Of a stretch of DNA of 22,133 nucleotides, positions 7,676 through 14,204 are shown piece after piece. Every line of letters starts with the position of its first letter. Within the stretch, counting starts at the first letter, position 1. Below the pieces are notes generated by a model that was given only the letters and a program-made list of their open reading frames with translations, searched no databases and had not been told where the DNA came from. Origin of the DNA: Chloroflexota bacterium (GTDB lineage: Bacteria; Chloroflexota; Limnocylindria; Limnocylindrales; CSP1-4). Location: NCBI GenBank assembly GCA_017881985.1, contig JADGQH010000016.1, forward strand, positions 1 through 22,133. The letters run 5' to 3'. A program made the translations under genes and the position numbers.

Positions 7676-7687
7676 GGAGCCGGCTCC
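7676..7687. promoter_or_regulatory. 12-bp perfect palindrome upstream of the SnoaL-like gene
   Basis: GGAGCCGGCTCC just upstream of a possible -10 box TACACT (7701-7706). The same 12-mer occurs at 14070-14081 upstream of the formate dehydrogenase operon. It may be an operator or chance in GC-rich DNA. Confidence 0.25.
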
Positions 7688-7734
7688 GACGCGGTCCGCC
7701 TACACTCACGCGCAAACCAACGGAGGGGGGCACC

Positions 7735-8154
7735 ATGGATCACGCAGCGACCGCGCGACGCCTGTACGACCGGATCAACGCCGGGGATATCAGCGGGTTC
7801 GGCGAACACCTGGCGGACGACTTCGTCGAGCACGAGGTGATGCCGGGCCTCGCGCCGACGAAAGCGGGGGTCCAGGACTTCTTCCGAATGCAGCTCGCCG
7901 CGTTCCCCGACCTGCACTTTACGGCCGAAGACGTACTCGCGAGTGGGGAGAAGGCCGTCGCGCGCGTGCGGTACACCGGGACGAACACGGGTGCGTTCAT
8001 GGGAATGCCGGCAACCGGAAAGAGCGTCGACGTGCAGCTGATCGATATCTTCGCCTTCGGCGACGACGGTCTCGTGCGCGAGCACTGGGGCGTCCTCGAC
8101 CTGATGGCGATGATGCAGCAGCTCGGTTTCGTGCCGGCGGGCCCTCCCGCCTAG
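7735..8154 (+). CDS. SnoaL-like (ester cyclase/NTF2-fold) protein
   Basis: 139 residues with the SnoaL-like polyketide cyclase layout: an N-terminal helix (ATARRLYDRINAGDISGFGEHLADDFVEHE), a helix with FFRMQLAAFPDLHF, then strands (EKAVARVRYTGTNTGAFMGMPATGKSVDV, IDIFAFGDDGLVREHWGVLD). The FPDL, FMGMPATGK and REHWGVLD segments are typical of ester cyclase family proteins, most of which are uncharacterised. Ribosome site GGAGG lies within AACGGAGGGGGGCACC just before the ATG. A possible -10 box TACACT is at 7701-7706. A small hairpin (8163-8177, CCGGTC/GACCGG) follows the stop by 9 nt. Substrate unknown. Confidence 0.88.
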   Translation: MDHAATARRLYDRINAGDISGFGEHLADDFVEHEVMPGLAPTKAGVQDFFRMQLAAFPDLHFTAEDVLASGEKAVARVRYTGTNTGAFMGMPATGKSVDVQLIDIFAFGDDGLVREHWGVLDLMAMMQQLGFVPAGPPA

Positions 8155-8166
8155 ACCCACTGCCGG

Positions 8167-8286
8167 TCACCGACCGGAAGGCCGGATCGACGCCAGCCGG
8201 CGCACGTCGTTCGCCCAGCGGACGCCGCTGAACACTCCCAGCTCGGTGAGGGCCGCTGCCTGCTCCTGCAGGCGGCCGTTGCTCAT
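8167..8286 (-). CDS. Possible 39-aa small ORF or gene remnant
   Basis: From ATG at 8286 the minus strand reads a 39-residue peptide beginning MSNGRLQEQAAALTELGVF and ending ASIRPSGR. Its composition looks more like real protein than the other chance frames here. The ATG lies inside the palindrome at 8284-8302, and there is no ribosome site. It may be the relic of a longer gene or chance. I recognise no family. Confidence 0.2.
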   Translation of the reverse strand: MSNGRLQEQAAALTELGVFSGVRWANDVRRLASIRPSGR

Positions 8287-8302
8287 GACGGATCGTCATG
8301 AC
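8284..8302. promoter_or_regulatory. Operator-like palindrome upstream of the response regulator
   Basis: CATGACGGATCGTCATGAC: 7-bp inverted arms CATGACG/CGTCATG around GAT, with a further AC. It lies 130 nt before the response regulator start. A copy with 17 of 19 identical bases lies at 9359-9377, downstream of that gene. Confidence 0.5.
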
Positions 8303-8432
8303 CGGGTAGGGCCGAGGGGAGAGACTTACGGCCGTTGATCTCGAGGGACAACGGTTTTGGGCTGGCGGCGGACGACGCTGCCGGTCCCGATCGCCCGCCG
8401 GGTCGCGGCAGGCGACGCGACGGGTCCTCGGC

Positions 8433-9233
8433 GTGGCGCGACCCAGGCGGCGACGGAGGCTTGAAATCGTCAGCACAGCAGCGGGCCCGGTATGCCGGGC
8501 GCTCGTGCTCCACGACCGCGCGCTGGTCGTTGACCTGATCAGGTTGACGCTCGACCACGGGGTCTTCGATCTCCGGGTCAGTGCCAACCTCGCCGAGGCG
8601 GTGGCGATCCTGGCCGAGTGGCGGCCAGACGTGTCCATTGTCGACATGGACAACCGGGACAGCACCGCGTTGCTCGACCTTCTCGGCGAGTCGAGCGGCA
8701 TGCGGCGGACCGGCACGCCGGTCCTGGGCCTGACTCGGCGCGGTGACCTCAAGACGAAGCTGCGGGCGTTCGACCTCGGCGTCGACGACATCCTGACGAC
8801 GCCGTTCTCGCCGGAGGAGCTCCTCGCCCGGGCCATCGCAATCACCCGGCGGGTGGCGGGCATCCGCATGCGCCTCACGCCATCGATCAAGATCGGTGAG
8901 ATCGAGATCGACATCTTCAACCGCCTCGTGAGCGCCGGCGACTCGGTCGTGCGCCTGTCCGGGATTGAGCAGAGCCTGCTCTACCTCCTGGCCAGCCGCC
9001 AGGGCCACGTCGTGAGCCGCAAGGAGATCCTCCACGAGATCTGGGGCGCGGACGTCGGCGAGAGCAACGTCGTGGACCGCCACATCCGGAGCCTCCGCAT
9101 CAAGCTCCAGGACGACTACCGCCACCCGCGTTTCATCGCCACGGTCCCGGGTGAGGGCTACCGCTTCATCCCGACCTATACGACCATGGGCTGGCAGGAC
9201 GCGTCGACTGTGCGCGAGCCCACGCGCAATTGA
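8433..9233 (+). CDS. Orphan OmpR-type response regulator with atypical receiver
   Basis: 266 residues: a receiver domain (about 20-140) and a winged-helix DNA-binding domain (about 152-247), with VVDRHIRSLRIKLQ as recognition helix and TVPGEGYRFIP as the wing. The phospho-acceptor is Asp71 (VSIVDMD) and the switch Thr is Thr101. Two conserved receiver features are altered: the acidic pair is His27-Asp28 instead of two acids, and the Lys of the usual TKPF is Thr (TTPF, Thr123). It may therefore work without classical phosphorylation. The GTG start at 8433 is uncertain, because the first 20 residues are basic and atypical, but no better start is in frame. No kinase gene is adjacent. The twin palindromes before it and after it suggest that it controls itself and the next gene. 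Confidence 0.88.
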   Translation: MARPRRRRRLEIVSTAAGPVCRALVLHDRALVVDLIRLTLDHGVFDLRVSANLAEAVAILAEWRPDVSIVDMDNRDSTALLDLLGESSGMRRTGTPVLGLTRRGDLKTKLRAFDLGVDDILTTPFSPEELLARAIAITRRVAGIRMRLTPSIKIGEIEIDIFNRLVSAGDSVVRLSGIEQSLLYLLASRQGHVVSRKEILHEIWGADVGESNVVDRHIRSLRIKLQDDYRHPRFIATVPGEGYRFIPTYTTMGWQDASTVREPTRN

Positions 9234-9358
9234 ACTCCGCCGGAGCGCGACGCCGCTCTGTCATCATGGCCCGGAGCTGCGCGCCTGGCCGCTCCGCTCT
9301 CATCGGAGAACGCCGCGCGCAGCGGACCCGGGTCTGTGCGTCTCCCGCGAGCCGCGGC

Positions 9359-9377
9359 CATGACGCATGGTCATGAC
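9359..9377. promoter_or_regulatory. Second operator-like palindrome, upstream of the Ala-rich gene
   Basis: CATGACGCATGGTCATGAC: 6-bp inverted arms. It differs from the 8284 copy at only two central positions. It lies 98 nt before the TTG start of the Ala-rich gene. Confidence 0.5.
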
Positions 9378-9475
9378 GGGAGATGTGGGGCGGTGCACGC
9401 TTGCGCGCTCCATCGCTGGTCGCGCCGGGGCACGAGCGGGCGACCGCTGGATCTTGAGAGGGCCGGGGGGCAGCA

Positions 9476-9964
9476 TTGATTAGCAGCAAAGAGCCGACTC
9501 AAGCGGGGGCCCCGAACGACGTTCGGTCCGCTGAACGAGCAGCCGTTGCCAAGCGAGGCAGGCGAGCCGTTGAGAAAGCCGCGATCGCGGGCTCGGACGC
9601 GATTGAAGCCGCGACTGAGAGCGCCGAGGCGGCCAAGAGCGCGCTCGCGGCATCGACGCTCGCCGAGGCATCGGCGACGAAGACGGACGCCGCTGCAACG
9701 CTGGCCGGGCTCTCGACTCTCGCCAACTTCGCGGATGCCCAGGCCGAGATGGGGGTGGCCGCAACCGCGACGGCGAAGGCAGCCACGAGCGCGTTGGCGG
9801 CATCGACCCTGGCCGAGACATCGGCCAGAAAGGCCGCGATCGCGGCCAGGCTGGCTGGCCTCTCGACGCAGGCGGCCCTGGCGGATGCCCAGGCCGAGGC
9901 GCGGGTCGAAGAAGGCGACGAGGCCGCCGGCCGTCGACGCAACGGAGGTCCGCGCGGCGCCTGA
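9476..9964 (+). CDS. Ala-rich repeat protein, probably long helical
   Basis: 162 residues, with Ala by far the commonest and no aromatic residue except one Phe. After a polar N-terminus, two 50-residue repeats (55-104 and 105-154) both begin SALAASTLAE and carry LAGLST and ADAQAE. They correspond to a 150-bp tandem duplication (9638-9787, 9788-9937). The heptad-like spacing of Ala and charged residues suggests an amphipathic helix or coiled coil, as in phasin-like, LEA-like or structural proteins. No family is recognised. The start is TTG at 9476, behind a G-rich ribosome site (GGGGGG, 9465-9470). Low complexity in GC-rich DNA makes the coding call less than certain, but the repeat keeps its frame and an operator-like palindrome precedes it. 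Confidence 0.6.
   Translation: MISSKEPTQAGAPNDVRSAERAAVAKRGRRAVEKAAIAGSDAIEAATESAEAAKSALAASTLAEASATKTDAAATLAGLSTLANFADAQAEMGVAATATAKAATSALAASTLAETSARKAAIAARLAGLSTQAALADAQAEARVEEGDEAAGRRRNGGPRGA
9638..9937 (+). repeat. 150-bp imperfect tandem duplication inside the Ala-rich gene
   Basis: Copies at 9638-9787 and 9788-9937. The best-matching part is the start of each unit (GCGGCATCGAC, GCCGAG, GCATCGGC/ACATCGGC). The period is an exact multiple of three, so the reading frame is kept. Confidence 0.65.
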
Positions 9965-10046
9965 CCTCGTCGACACCCGCGGCGCGTCGGCCATCCTGGC
10001 GTCTCCGGCCCGTGGCGCGAGTGGCGTCGCGAGTAGGCTGTCCGGC

Positions 10047-10727
10047 ATGACCGACAGGCTGCGGGTGATCCTGGAGATCGGCAAGAAGCGCAGGGTCGTG
10101 GCGGGTGCGATGGACTGGCCCGGCCTCGATCGCTGGGGGACCTCGGAAGACGACGCGCTCGACAGGCTGTCGTCGTACCTCCCGCGGTACGCCGGCGTCG
10201 CCGAGCTTGCCGGCATGGGAAGAGCGTTCGCGCGGGCGCGGGACGCGGAGGTGGTCGAACGGGTACCCGGATCGAGCTCGACCGACTTCTGGGGCATCGC
10301 CCACGTGCCCTCGCAGATCGAGCGCGACGTGCTGTCAGCCGCCGAGCTGGAACGGCGCCTCGACCTCCTGGGCGCCTGCTGGGCGCGCTTCGACGACGTC
10401 GCGGCACGCGTCTCCGGCGAGCTCCGCCCCGGTTCTCGCGGCGGTGGGCGCAGTCGCGACCAGATCATCCGCCACACGTACGGCGCCGAGCCGGGGCAGT
10501 TCTCGCGCAAGGTCGAGGTCCGGACGCCGCTCGAGGACGTCCTCACCCCGGACGGCCTGGCGACACATCGGCAGGAATATCTCGATGCCATCCGTGCCTA
10601 CAACGCCGAAGGCAGGCCGGCGCGGACGTGGCCGATCCAGTTCCTCGTGCGCCGCACGGCTCACCACGTCATGGACCATGCGTGGGAGCTTGAGGATCGG
10701 AACCTCGGAGTCGCGGCCGCCCCGTGA
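10047..10727 (+). CDS. HicB-like/DinB-like two-part protein
   Basis: 226 residues. The N-terminal part (about 1-50) resembles a HicB-like strand-helix unit (RVVAGAMDWPGL, SEDDALDRLSSYLPRY). The remainder is a four-helix DinB-like domain ending in RRTAHHVMDHAWELEDR, where the His residues could bind metal as in DinB/YfiT proteins. The conserved middle (STDFWGIAHVPSQ, LLGACWARFDDVAARVS, RDQIIRHTYGAEP) matches an uncharacterised family known in Actinobacteria and Chloroflexota. The ATG at 10047 is chosen because TAGGCT lies 7 nt before it (10034-10039) without a ribosome site, as for the DUF1349 gene. The frame stays open well upstream, but that part is unlike protein. Function unknown, possibly thiol-dependent transfer. 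Confidence 0.82.
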   Translation: MTDRLRVILEIGKKRRVVAGAMDWPGLDRWGTSEDDALDRLSSYLPRYAGVAELAGMGRAFARARDAEVVERVPGSSSTDFWGIAHVPSQIERDVLSAAELERRLDLLGACWARFDDVAARVSGELRPGSRGGGRSRDQIIRHTYGAEPGQFSRKVEVRTPLEDVLTPDGLATHRQEYLDAIRAYNAEGRPARTWPIQFLVRRTAHHVMDHAWELEDRNLGVAAAP

Positions 10728-10884
10728 GCCGGCGTGCGCGTCGAGCTCTCGCGCATCCCGGATCGCCGCGACGGCTCACGTGCCTCTGGCAGACGCTGGC
10801 CGCCCGCAGGGAACGTCGCCATTCCAGGGATAGGATTGCATTCCGCGGGCCGGGACCGGCCGCCGCGACGGGCCGAACAGGGCG

Positions 10885-10905
10885 GCGGTTCGACGGTCGA
10901 ACCGC
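10885..10905. promoter_or_regulatory. 21-bp perfect palindrome before the VOC gene
   Basis: Arms GCGGTTCGAC (10885-10894) and GTCGAACCGC (10896-10905) around a single G. It ends 15 nt before the ATG, next to the ribosome site GGAAGGGGG. A TAGGAT box at 10831-10836 could be the promoter. It would serve either as an operator or as a leader hairpin. Confidence 0.5.
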
Positions 10906-10920
10906 GGAAGGGGGCGCGTG

Positions 10921-11301
10921 ATGCTTGGGGACCAGCTTGTCTTCCCGATCCTGCTGTCGAAGGACCTGGCGAAGAGCCGCGAGTTCTACCACGAGACGCT
11001 CGGTCTCGACATCCTGCGGCATGACGAGGAGCGGATCATCTTCCGCTGTGGCTCGGGCTCGCAGGTCGCGGTCACGCTCAGCACGACCGGGACGTCGGAC
11101 ACGCAGACCCAGCTGGCATGGCGGGTTCCCGACATCCGGGCGGAGCTCGCCGATCTCCGCGCTCGCGGGGTCCGCATCGAGGCATACGACGCGCCCGACC
11201 CGGTGACGGACGCCGACGGGGTCGCCGACATGGGATATGCGTGGGCGGCCTGGTTCCTTGATCCGAGCCGGAACGTCCTCGCGATCATCCAGCCGAAGTG
11301 A
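10921..11301 (+). CDS. VOC family protein (glyoxalase/bleomycin-resistance fold)
   Basis: About 126 residues forming one VOC module pair: a first beta-alpha unit (LVFPILLSKDLAKSREFYHETLGLDIL) with the typical F-Y-x-x-x-L-G-L signature, and a second (TQLAWRVPDIRAELADLRARGVRIEAYD) ending in AAWFLDPSRNVLAIIQ. VOC proteins bind metal or ligands as dimers: dioxygenases, glyoxalases and antibiotic-binding proteins. The usual first metal His is not obvious, so I assign no reaction. The ATG at 10921 follows GGGGG. A GTG directly before it (10918) is the alternative. It overlaps by 4 nt an open stretch leading into the DinB gene, so co-transcription is possible. Confidence 0.88.
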   Translation: MLGDQLVFPILLSKDLAKSREFYHETLGLDILRHDEERIIFRCGSGSQVAVTLSTTGTSDTQTQLAWRVPDIRAELADLRARGVRIEAYDAPDPVTDADGVADMGYAWAAWFLDPSRNVLAIIQPK

Positions 11302-11438
11302 CCGAGGAGCGGCCGCGTTCGGGTAGTCGGACGAGCGGCTGCGCAGGCTTCGCCACCGCGAAGAGCCGCGATCGAGCCGCCGGACGAGATTCGAGCCCGG
11401 GGATGGGACCCGGCGACGCGGGATGGTACCGTGGACCG

Positions 11439-11948
11439 ATGAGCAGATCGTTGCTTGGCGACGCCTTCGCGCATCACGTGTGGGCGACGGTGCGCCTGGT
11501 CGACTCGTGCATGTCGCTCAGTCCGGAGCAGCTCGGGATGGGCGTGCCGGGAACCTACGGCTCGATCCTCGAGACGATCCGCCACCTGGTCGGCGCCGAC
11601 TCCTCGTACCTGTCCGTCCTGACCGGTGGACGAACCCCCGCCGTCGACGAGGACCAGATGGACCTCCCGCAGCTTCGCGCCGCGATGGAGGGCAACGGCC
11701 CCGCGTGGTCCTCGCTCCTGGGAGAGGATCTCGACCCGGAGGTTGTCGTCATCAGGCACCGGGCCGACGGGTCCGAGAGCCACGCGCCCCTGGGCGTGCG
11801 GCTCGCGCAGGCGCTGCACCACGGAACCGATCATCGAAGCCAGATCTGCACCGCACTCACGACGCTCGGGGTAGAGCCACCGGCGATCGACGTCTGGGAC
11901 TTCGCCTTCCAGGACGGCCGGCTTCTCGAGGTCCCGCCCACGTCCTGA
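11439..11948 (+). CDS. DinB family protein
   Basis: 169 residues of the DinB/YfiT four-helix fold. The first helix is LLGDAFAHHVWATVRLVDSC with candidate metal His. The second conserved block is GSILETIRHLVGADSSYLSVLTG. The third is GVRLAQALHHGTDHRSQICTALTTLG, whose H-x-x-x-H fits the family metal site, and a final VWDFAFQDGRL is also typical. Relatives are metal-dependent thiol transferases or unknown. The frame is open upstream from 11298, but those residues look non-coding. The ATG at 11439 has TACCGT 6 nt before it (11427-11432) and no ribosome site, again suggesting a leaderless mRNA. Confidence 0.85.
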   Translation: MSRSLLGDAFAHHVWATVRLVDSCMSLSPEQLGMGVPGTYGSILETIRHLVGADSSYLSVLTGGRTPAVDEDQMDLPQLRAAMEGNGPAWSSLLGEDLDPEVVVIRHRADGSESHAPLGVRLAQALHHGTDHRSQICTALTTLGVEPPAIDVWDFAFQDGRLLEVPPTS

Positions 11949-12025
11949 CGATCGGGACCGTCTCAGGCGAGATGGAGCCCTCCTGCCCAGCGCAACCTTT
12001 CATCGGCGCCGGTGGCCACGTTCCT

Positions 12026-12075
12026 CGCGCTGGTGGGCCTGCTCCTCGTGGTGGCCCGCGCTGGTGGGCCTGCTC
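12026..12075 (+). repeat. 19-bp direct repeat with 31-nt period
   Basis: CGCGCTGGTGGGCCTGCTC occurs at 12026-12044 and 12057-12075. In different frames the copies read ALVGLLLVVARA and ALVGLLVVLARA-stop, as if a short hydrophobic tail had been duplicated out of frame. It sits in the gap between the converging DinB and sortase-like genes. Confidence 0.5.
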
Positions 12076-12092
12076 GTCGTCTTGGCTCGCGC

Positions 12093-13019
12093 CTAGTAAA
12101 GGCTGCACACGGTGGGCCGCGCCTTCGGGTTCGCGGCCGCGTGGGTCGCGGTGGTCACCGCGATCCGCCGTGCAACGACCATCAGCTTGTTCAACGTGCC
12201 GTACGGTCCCTCCGACGTCTGGAGCCAGACCTGCTGGCTTGTCATCGACCAGAGGTTCGGCAACGTGTACTGGTGACGCCTGACCTGGGTGATCTGATAC
12301 GTGTACTGGTGGTCGTCGCTTGTCCAGACGTACACCTTCATGCCGACCATCCGGGCGCCGTTGTTGACGAGCGACGCCTTGAGCAGGGGGAGGAACATCC
12401 CCGTCCGGGCGTGAGCGTAGATGAACGAGACACCGGCCTCACCGGGCTGGGACAGCCCGTTCATGTACATCGCGACGTTGCACCACGGGAACGCGTTGCC
12501 GCGCTGGAGGACGATCGGCAGGTCGATGCCAAGGCTGGGCACGGCAACCCGCGTCGCGACCGGGGACGCCAGCACCGCGCAATGCACGTCCGCTCCCGCG
12601 GCGATCCGCAGGGCGATGCCCCCGACCTCGGCCTTGCTCCAGACGCGCGCCATCTGGGCCAGCATGACGGACGAGGCGGCGGCGGCGTTCCCGTCCGCGT
12701 CGACGGACAGGTTGGGAAGCCGGAGCAGGACGGTCGGTTTCGCGCAGGTCCCCACGTAGACGACGACGGCATAGGTCGACGTTGGGAGGAGTCCCGTGAC
12801 CTGCGCGGTGAAGCTGCCGGTGCCCGCCCAATCGCGGACCAGCACCGCGGTTCCGCTGGCCGTCGCCCCGCCCGCCGTCGCGCCGCCCGGGATGAGGCCC
12901 GAGATCGTCGCGGTCCAGGTCCGTCGGATCGTCGCCGCGCTCGTGGTCGGCGGGATCGCCGCGACGAGGAGCGCAACGATGACGGAGAGCAGGAGAATGC
13001 GCGATCGAAGTCCAGTCAA
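12093..13019 (-). CDS. Secreted CHRD plus sortase-like protein lacking the catalytic Cys
   Basis: 308 residues. A signal peptide (1-29, ending PTTSAA) is followed by a CHRD-like beta domain (about 33-145, TWTATISGL to GGIALRIAAGA). A sortase-type beta barrel follows (about 155-285): VPSLGIDLPIV, FIYAHARTGMFLPL with His203 at the catalytic His position, then VWLQTSEGPYG. In true sortases the last motif is L-x-T-C. Here the Cys position is Ser269. The domain may therefore be a non-transpeptidase scaffold. The same QTSEGP form, to my knowledge, recurs in Chloroflexota. TTG start at 13019 behind AAGGGAG (good spacing). It probably acts outside the cell. It is divergent from the DUF1801 gene. Confidence 0.8.
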   Translation of the reverse strand: MTGLRSRILLLSVIVALLVAAIPPTTSAATIRRTWTATISGLIPGGATAGGATASGTAVLVRDWAGTGSFTAQVTGLLPTSTYAVVVYVGTCAKPTVLLRLPNLSVDADGNAAAASSVMLAQMARVWSKAEVGGIALRIAAGADVHCAVLASPVATRVAVPSLGIDLPIVLQRGNAFPWCNVAMYMNGLSQPGEAGVSFIYAHARTGMFLPLLKASLVNNGARMVGMKVYVWTSDDHQYTYQITQVRRHQYTLPNLWSMTSQQVWLQTSEGPYGTLNKLMVVARRIAVTTATHAAANPKARPTVCSLY

Positions 13020-13235
13020 TGTGCTCCCTTTTCGTTGCGGCCAGCTGGATCACGGTCGGGTCGTCCGTCGGGAACCGAATGTGACACATCCGCCCGGTCA
13101 AGAACAGGCCGAGGCGCACGAACCGCTCGATCCCGGTCGAAGTGGGCAGCTCGAAACCGTGAGGCGGTCCGCGTACCCCTGCTCATCCGACATGTGATGA
13201 TCCGCCGAGAATCGCAACGCACCGAGGGGGAGAGC

Positions 13236-13601
13236 ATGGGCGCACCACGCACCGTCGACGAGTACATGGCAGCGCTCCCGGACGACCGGCGCGCGGTCCT
13301 GGAGGAGCTTCGGCAGACGATCCGGGCCGCTGCGCCGGAGGCGACGGAGACCATCGCCTACTCGATGCCGGCGCTCACGAGCCACGGTCGGTTCGTCGTG
13401 TCGTTCGCCGCGTACAAGCTCCACTACAGCCTCTTCCCGGCGAGCGGGGCGGTCCGGGAGGCGCTCGGGGCGGAGCTGACGCCGTACCTGGCCGGGAAGG
13501 CGACCGTCCGCTTTCCGGCCGATGCCCGCATCCCCGCCGAGCTCGTCACCAGGATCGTGAGGGCTCGGGTCGCCGAGACCGCGGCAGGCGTCGGTCGCTG
13601 A
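13236..13601 (+). CDS. DUF1801 (YdhG-like) protein
   Basis: 121 residues with the DUF1801 pattern throughout: TVDEYMAALPDDRRAVLEELRQTIRAAAPEATETIAYSMPAL, then FVVSFAAYKLHYSLFP, then GKATVRFPADARIPAELVTRIVRARV. The fold is related to frataxin-like YdhG proteins proposed to bind iron. The role is not established. The ATG at 13236 is chosen because GAGGGGGAGAG lies just before it and the family match begins there, although the frame is open far upstream (antisense to the sortase-like gene). Monocistronic. Confidence 0.9.
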   Translation: MGAPRTVDEYMAALPDDRRAVLEELRQTIRAAAPEATETIAYSMPALTSHGRFVVSFAAYKLHYSLFPASGAVREALGAELTPYLAGKATVRFPADARIPAELVTRIVRARVAETAAGVGR

Positions 13602-13821
13602 CGGGACCGGGAGCACGGCGTCGGCTCACATCACGCGTTCCCGACGATTCGTCGGCCATCGAGATTCGTGCTGGACTTCCGGCGATGTCGCGTGCAACGA
13701 TGCGCGATCGCGCCGCGTCCCTCGACGGCGCCAGGGGGGGTCCCGTTCGATGGTCACGGTCATGATTCTTCACGACGTCGACGATGTCGACCGCTGAAGG
13801 CCGCCCGATCGAGCCGCTGAG

Positions 13822-14064
13822 ATGACCCCGAACCAACCCGACTCGGATCCCGGCGCGCACGTCCGCGAACAGGTCCGCGGGATCATCACCGCCGAGGACC
13901 TTGCCTGTCTTGGAGTCAAGGTCCGTCCGCCGATCCCCGTGTCCGACGAGGAGCGCCTCGCACTGGAGAGGCTCCAGCACCTGGGCAGAGCCGGGCTCGA
14001 ACCGAAGCCACATGAGCCCCGGTCGTCCGGGTCCCCGTCCGGGTCGTCCGACGCGTCCGAGTAG
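13822..14064 (+). CDS. Small acidic, Pro/Ser-rich hypothetical protein (80 aa)
   Basis: 80 residues, MTPNQPDSDPG to SSDASE. A central ordered part (HVREQVRGIITAEDLACLGVKVRPPIPVSDEERLALERLQHL) is flanked by disordered tails. No motif or family recognised. It has no strong ribosome site. A 16-bp palindrome (14068-14083) starts 4 nt after its stop and may end its transcript. It lies upstream of the formate dehydrogenase operon in the same direction, but the palindrome and a 140-nt gap argue against co-transcription. Confidence 0.5.
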   Translation: MTPNQPDSDPGAHVREQVRGIITAEDLACLGVKVRPPIPVSDEERLALERLQHLGRAGLEPKPHEPRSSGSPSGSSDASE

Positions 14065-14067
14065 CCT

Positions 14068-14083
14068 GCGGAGCCGGCTCCGC
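14068..14083 (+). terminator. 16-bp palindrome after the 80-aa gene
   Basis: GCGGAGCCGGCTCCGC (6-bp stem, CCGG loop) starts 4 nt after the stop codon. Possible terminator or operator. It contains the same 12-mer as 7676-7687. Confidence 0.35.
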
Positions 14084-14103
14084 TCTCGCGCGACATGCCC
14101 AGA

Positions 14104-14154
14104 TCGATCCGGATCGAACGGTCTCGCGTCACCGTCGGGTGCGAGGACTACACT
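14104..14154 (+). promoter_or_regulatory. Candidate promoter/operator of the formate dehydrogenase operon
   Basis: A perfect 14-bp palindrome TCGATCCGGATCGA (14104-14117) is followed by a -10-like TACACT (14149-14154). That box leaves a ~45-nt leader before the fdh start at 14205, which has its own ribosome site. There is no good -35 match. Confidence 0.3.
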
Positions 14155-14204
14155 CCGCGGCACGGTGGCGGGGACGCGATCCTGCCACGGCACGGAGGCA
14201 GGCC

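Noticed and set aside
9546..10046. Extended N-terminus for the HicB/DinB-like protein
   Set aside because: This stretch is an out-of-frame reading of the Ala-rich gene, with almost only Arg and Pro.
11298..11438. Extended N-terminus for the DinB protein
   Set aside because: The residues are Arg/Gly/Ser-rich without family similarity. A TANNNT box and ATG at 11439 give a better start.
12012..13235. An extended plus-strand frame running into the DUF1801 gene
   Set aside because: The upstream part is antisense to the sortase-like gene and does not look like protein. The ribosome site and family match begin at 13236.
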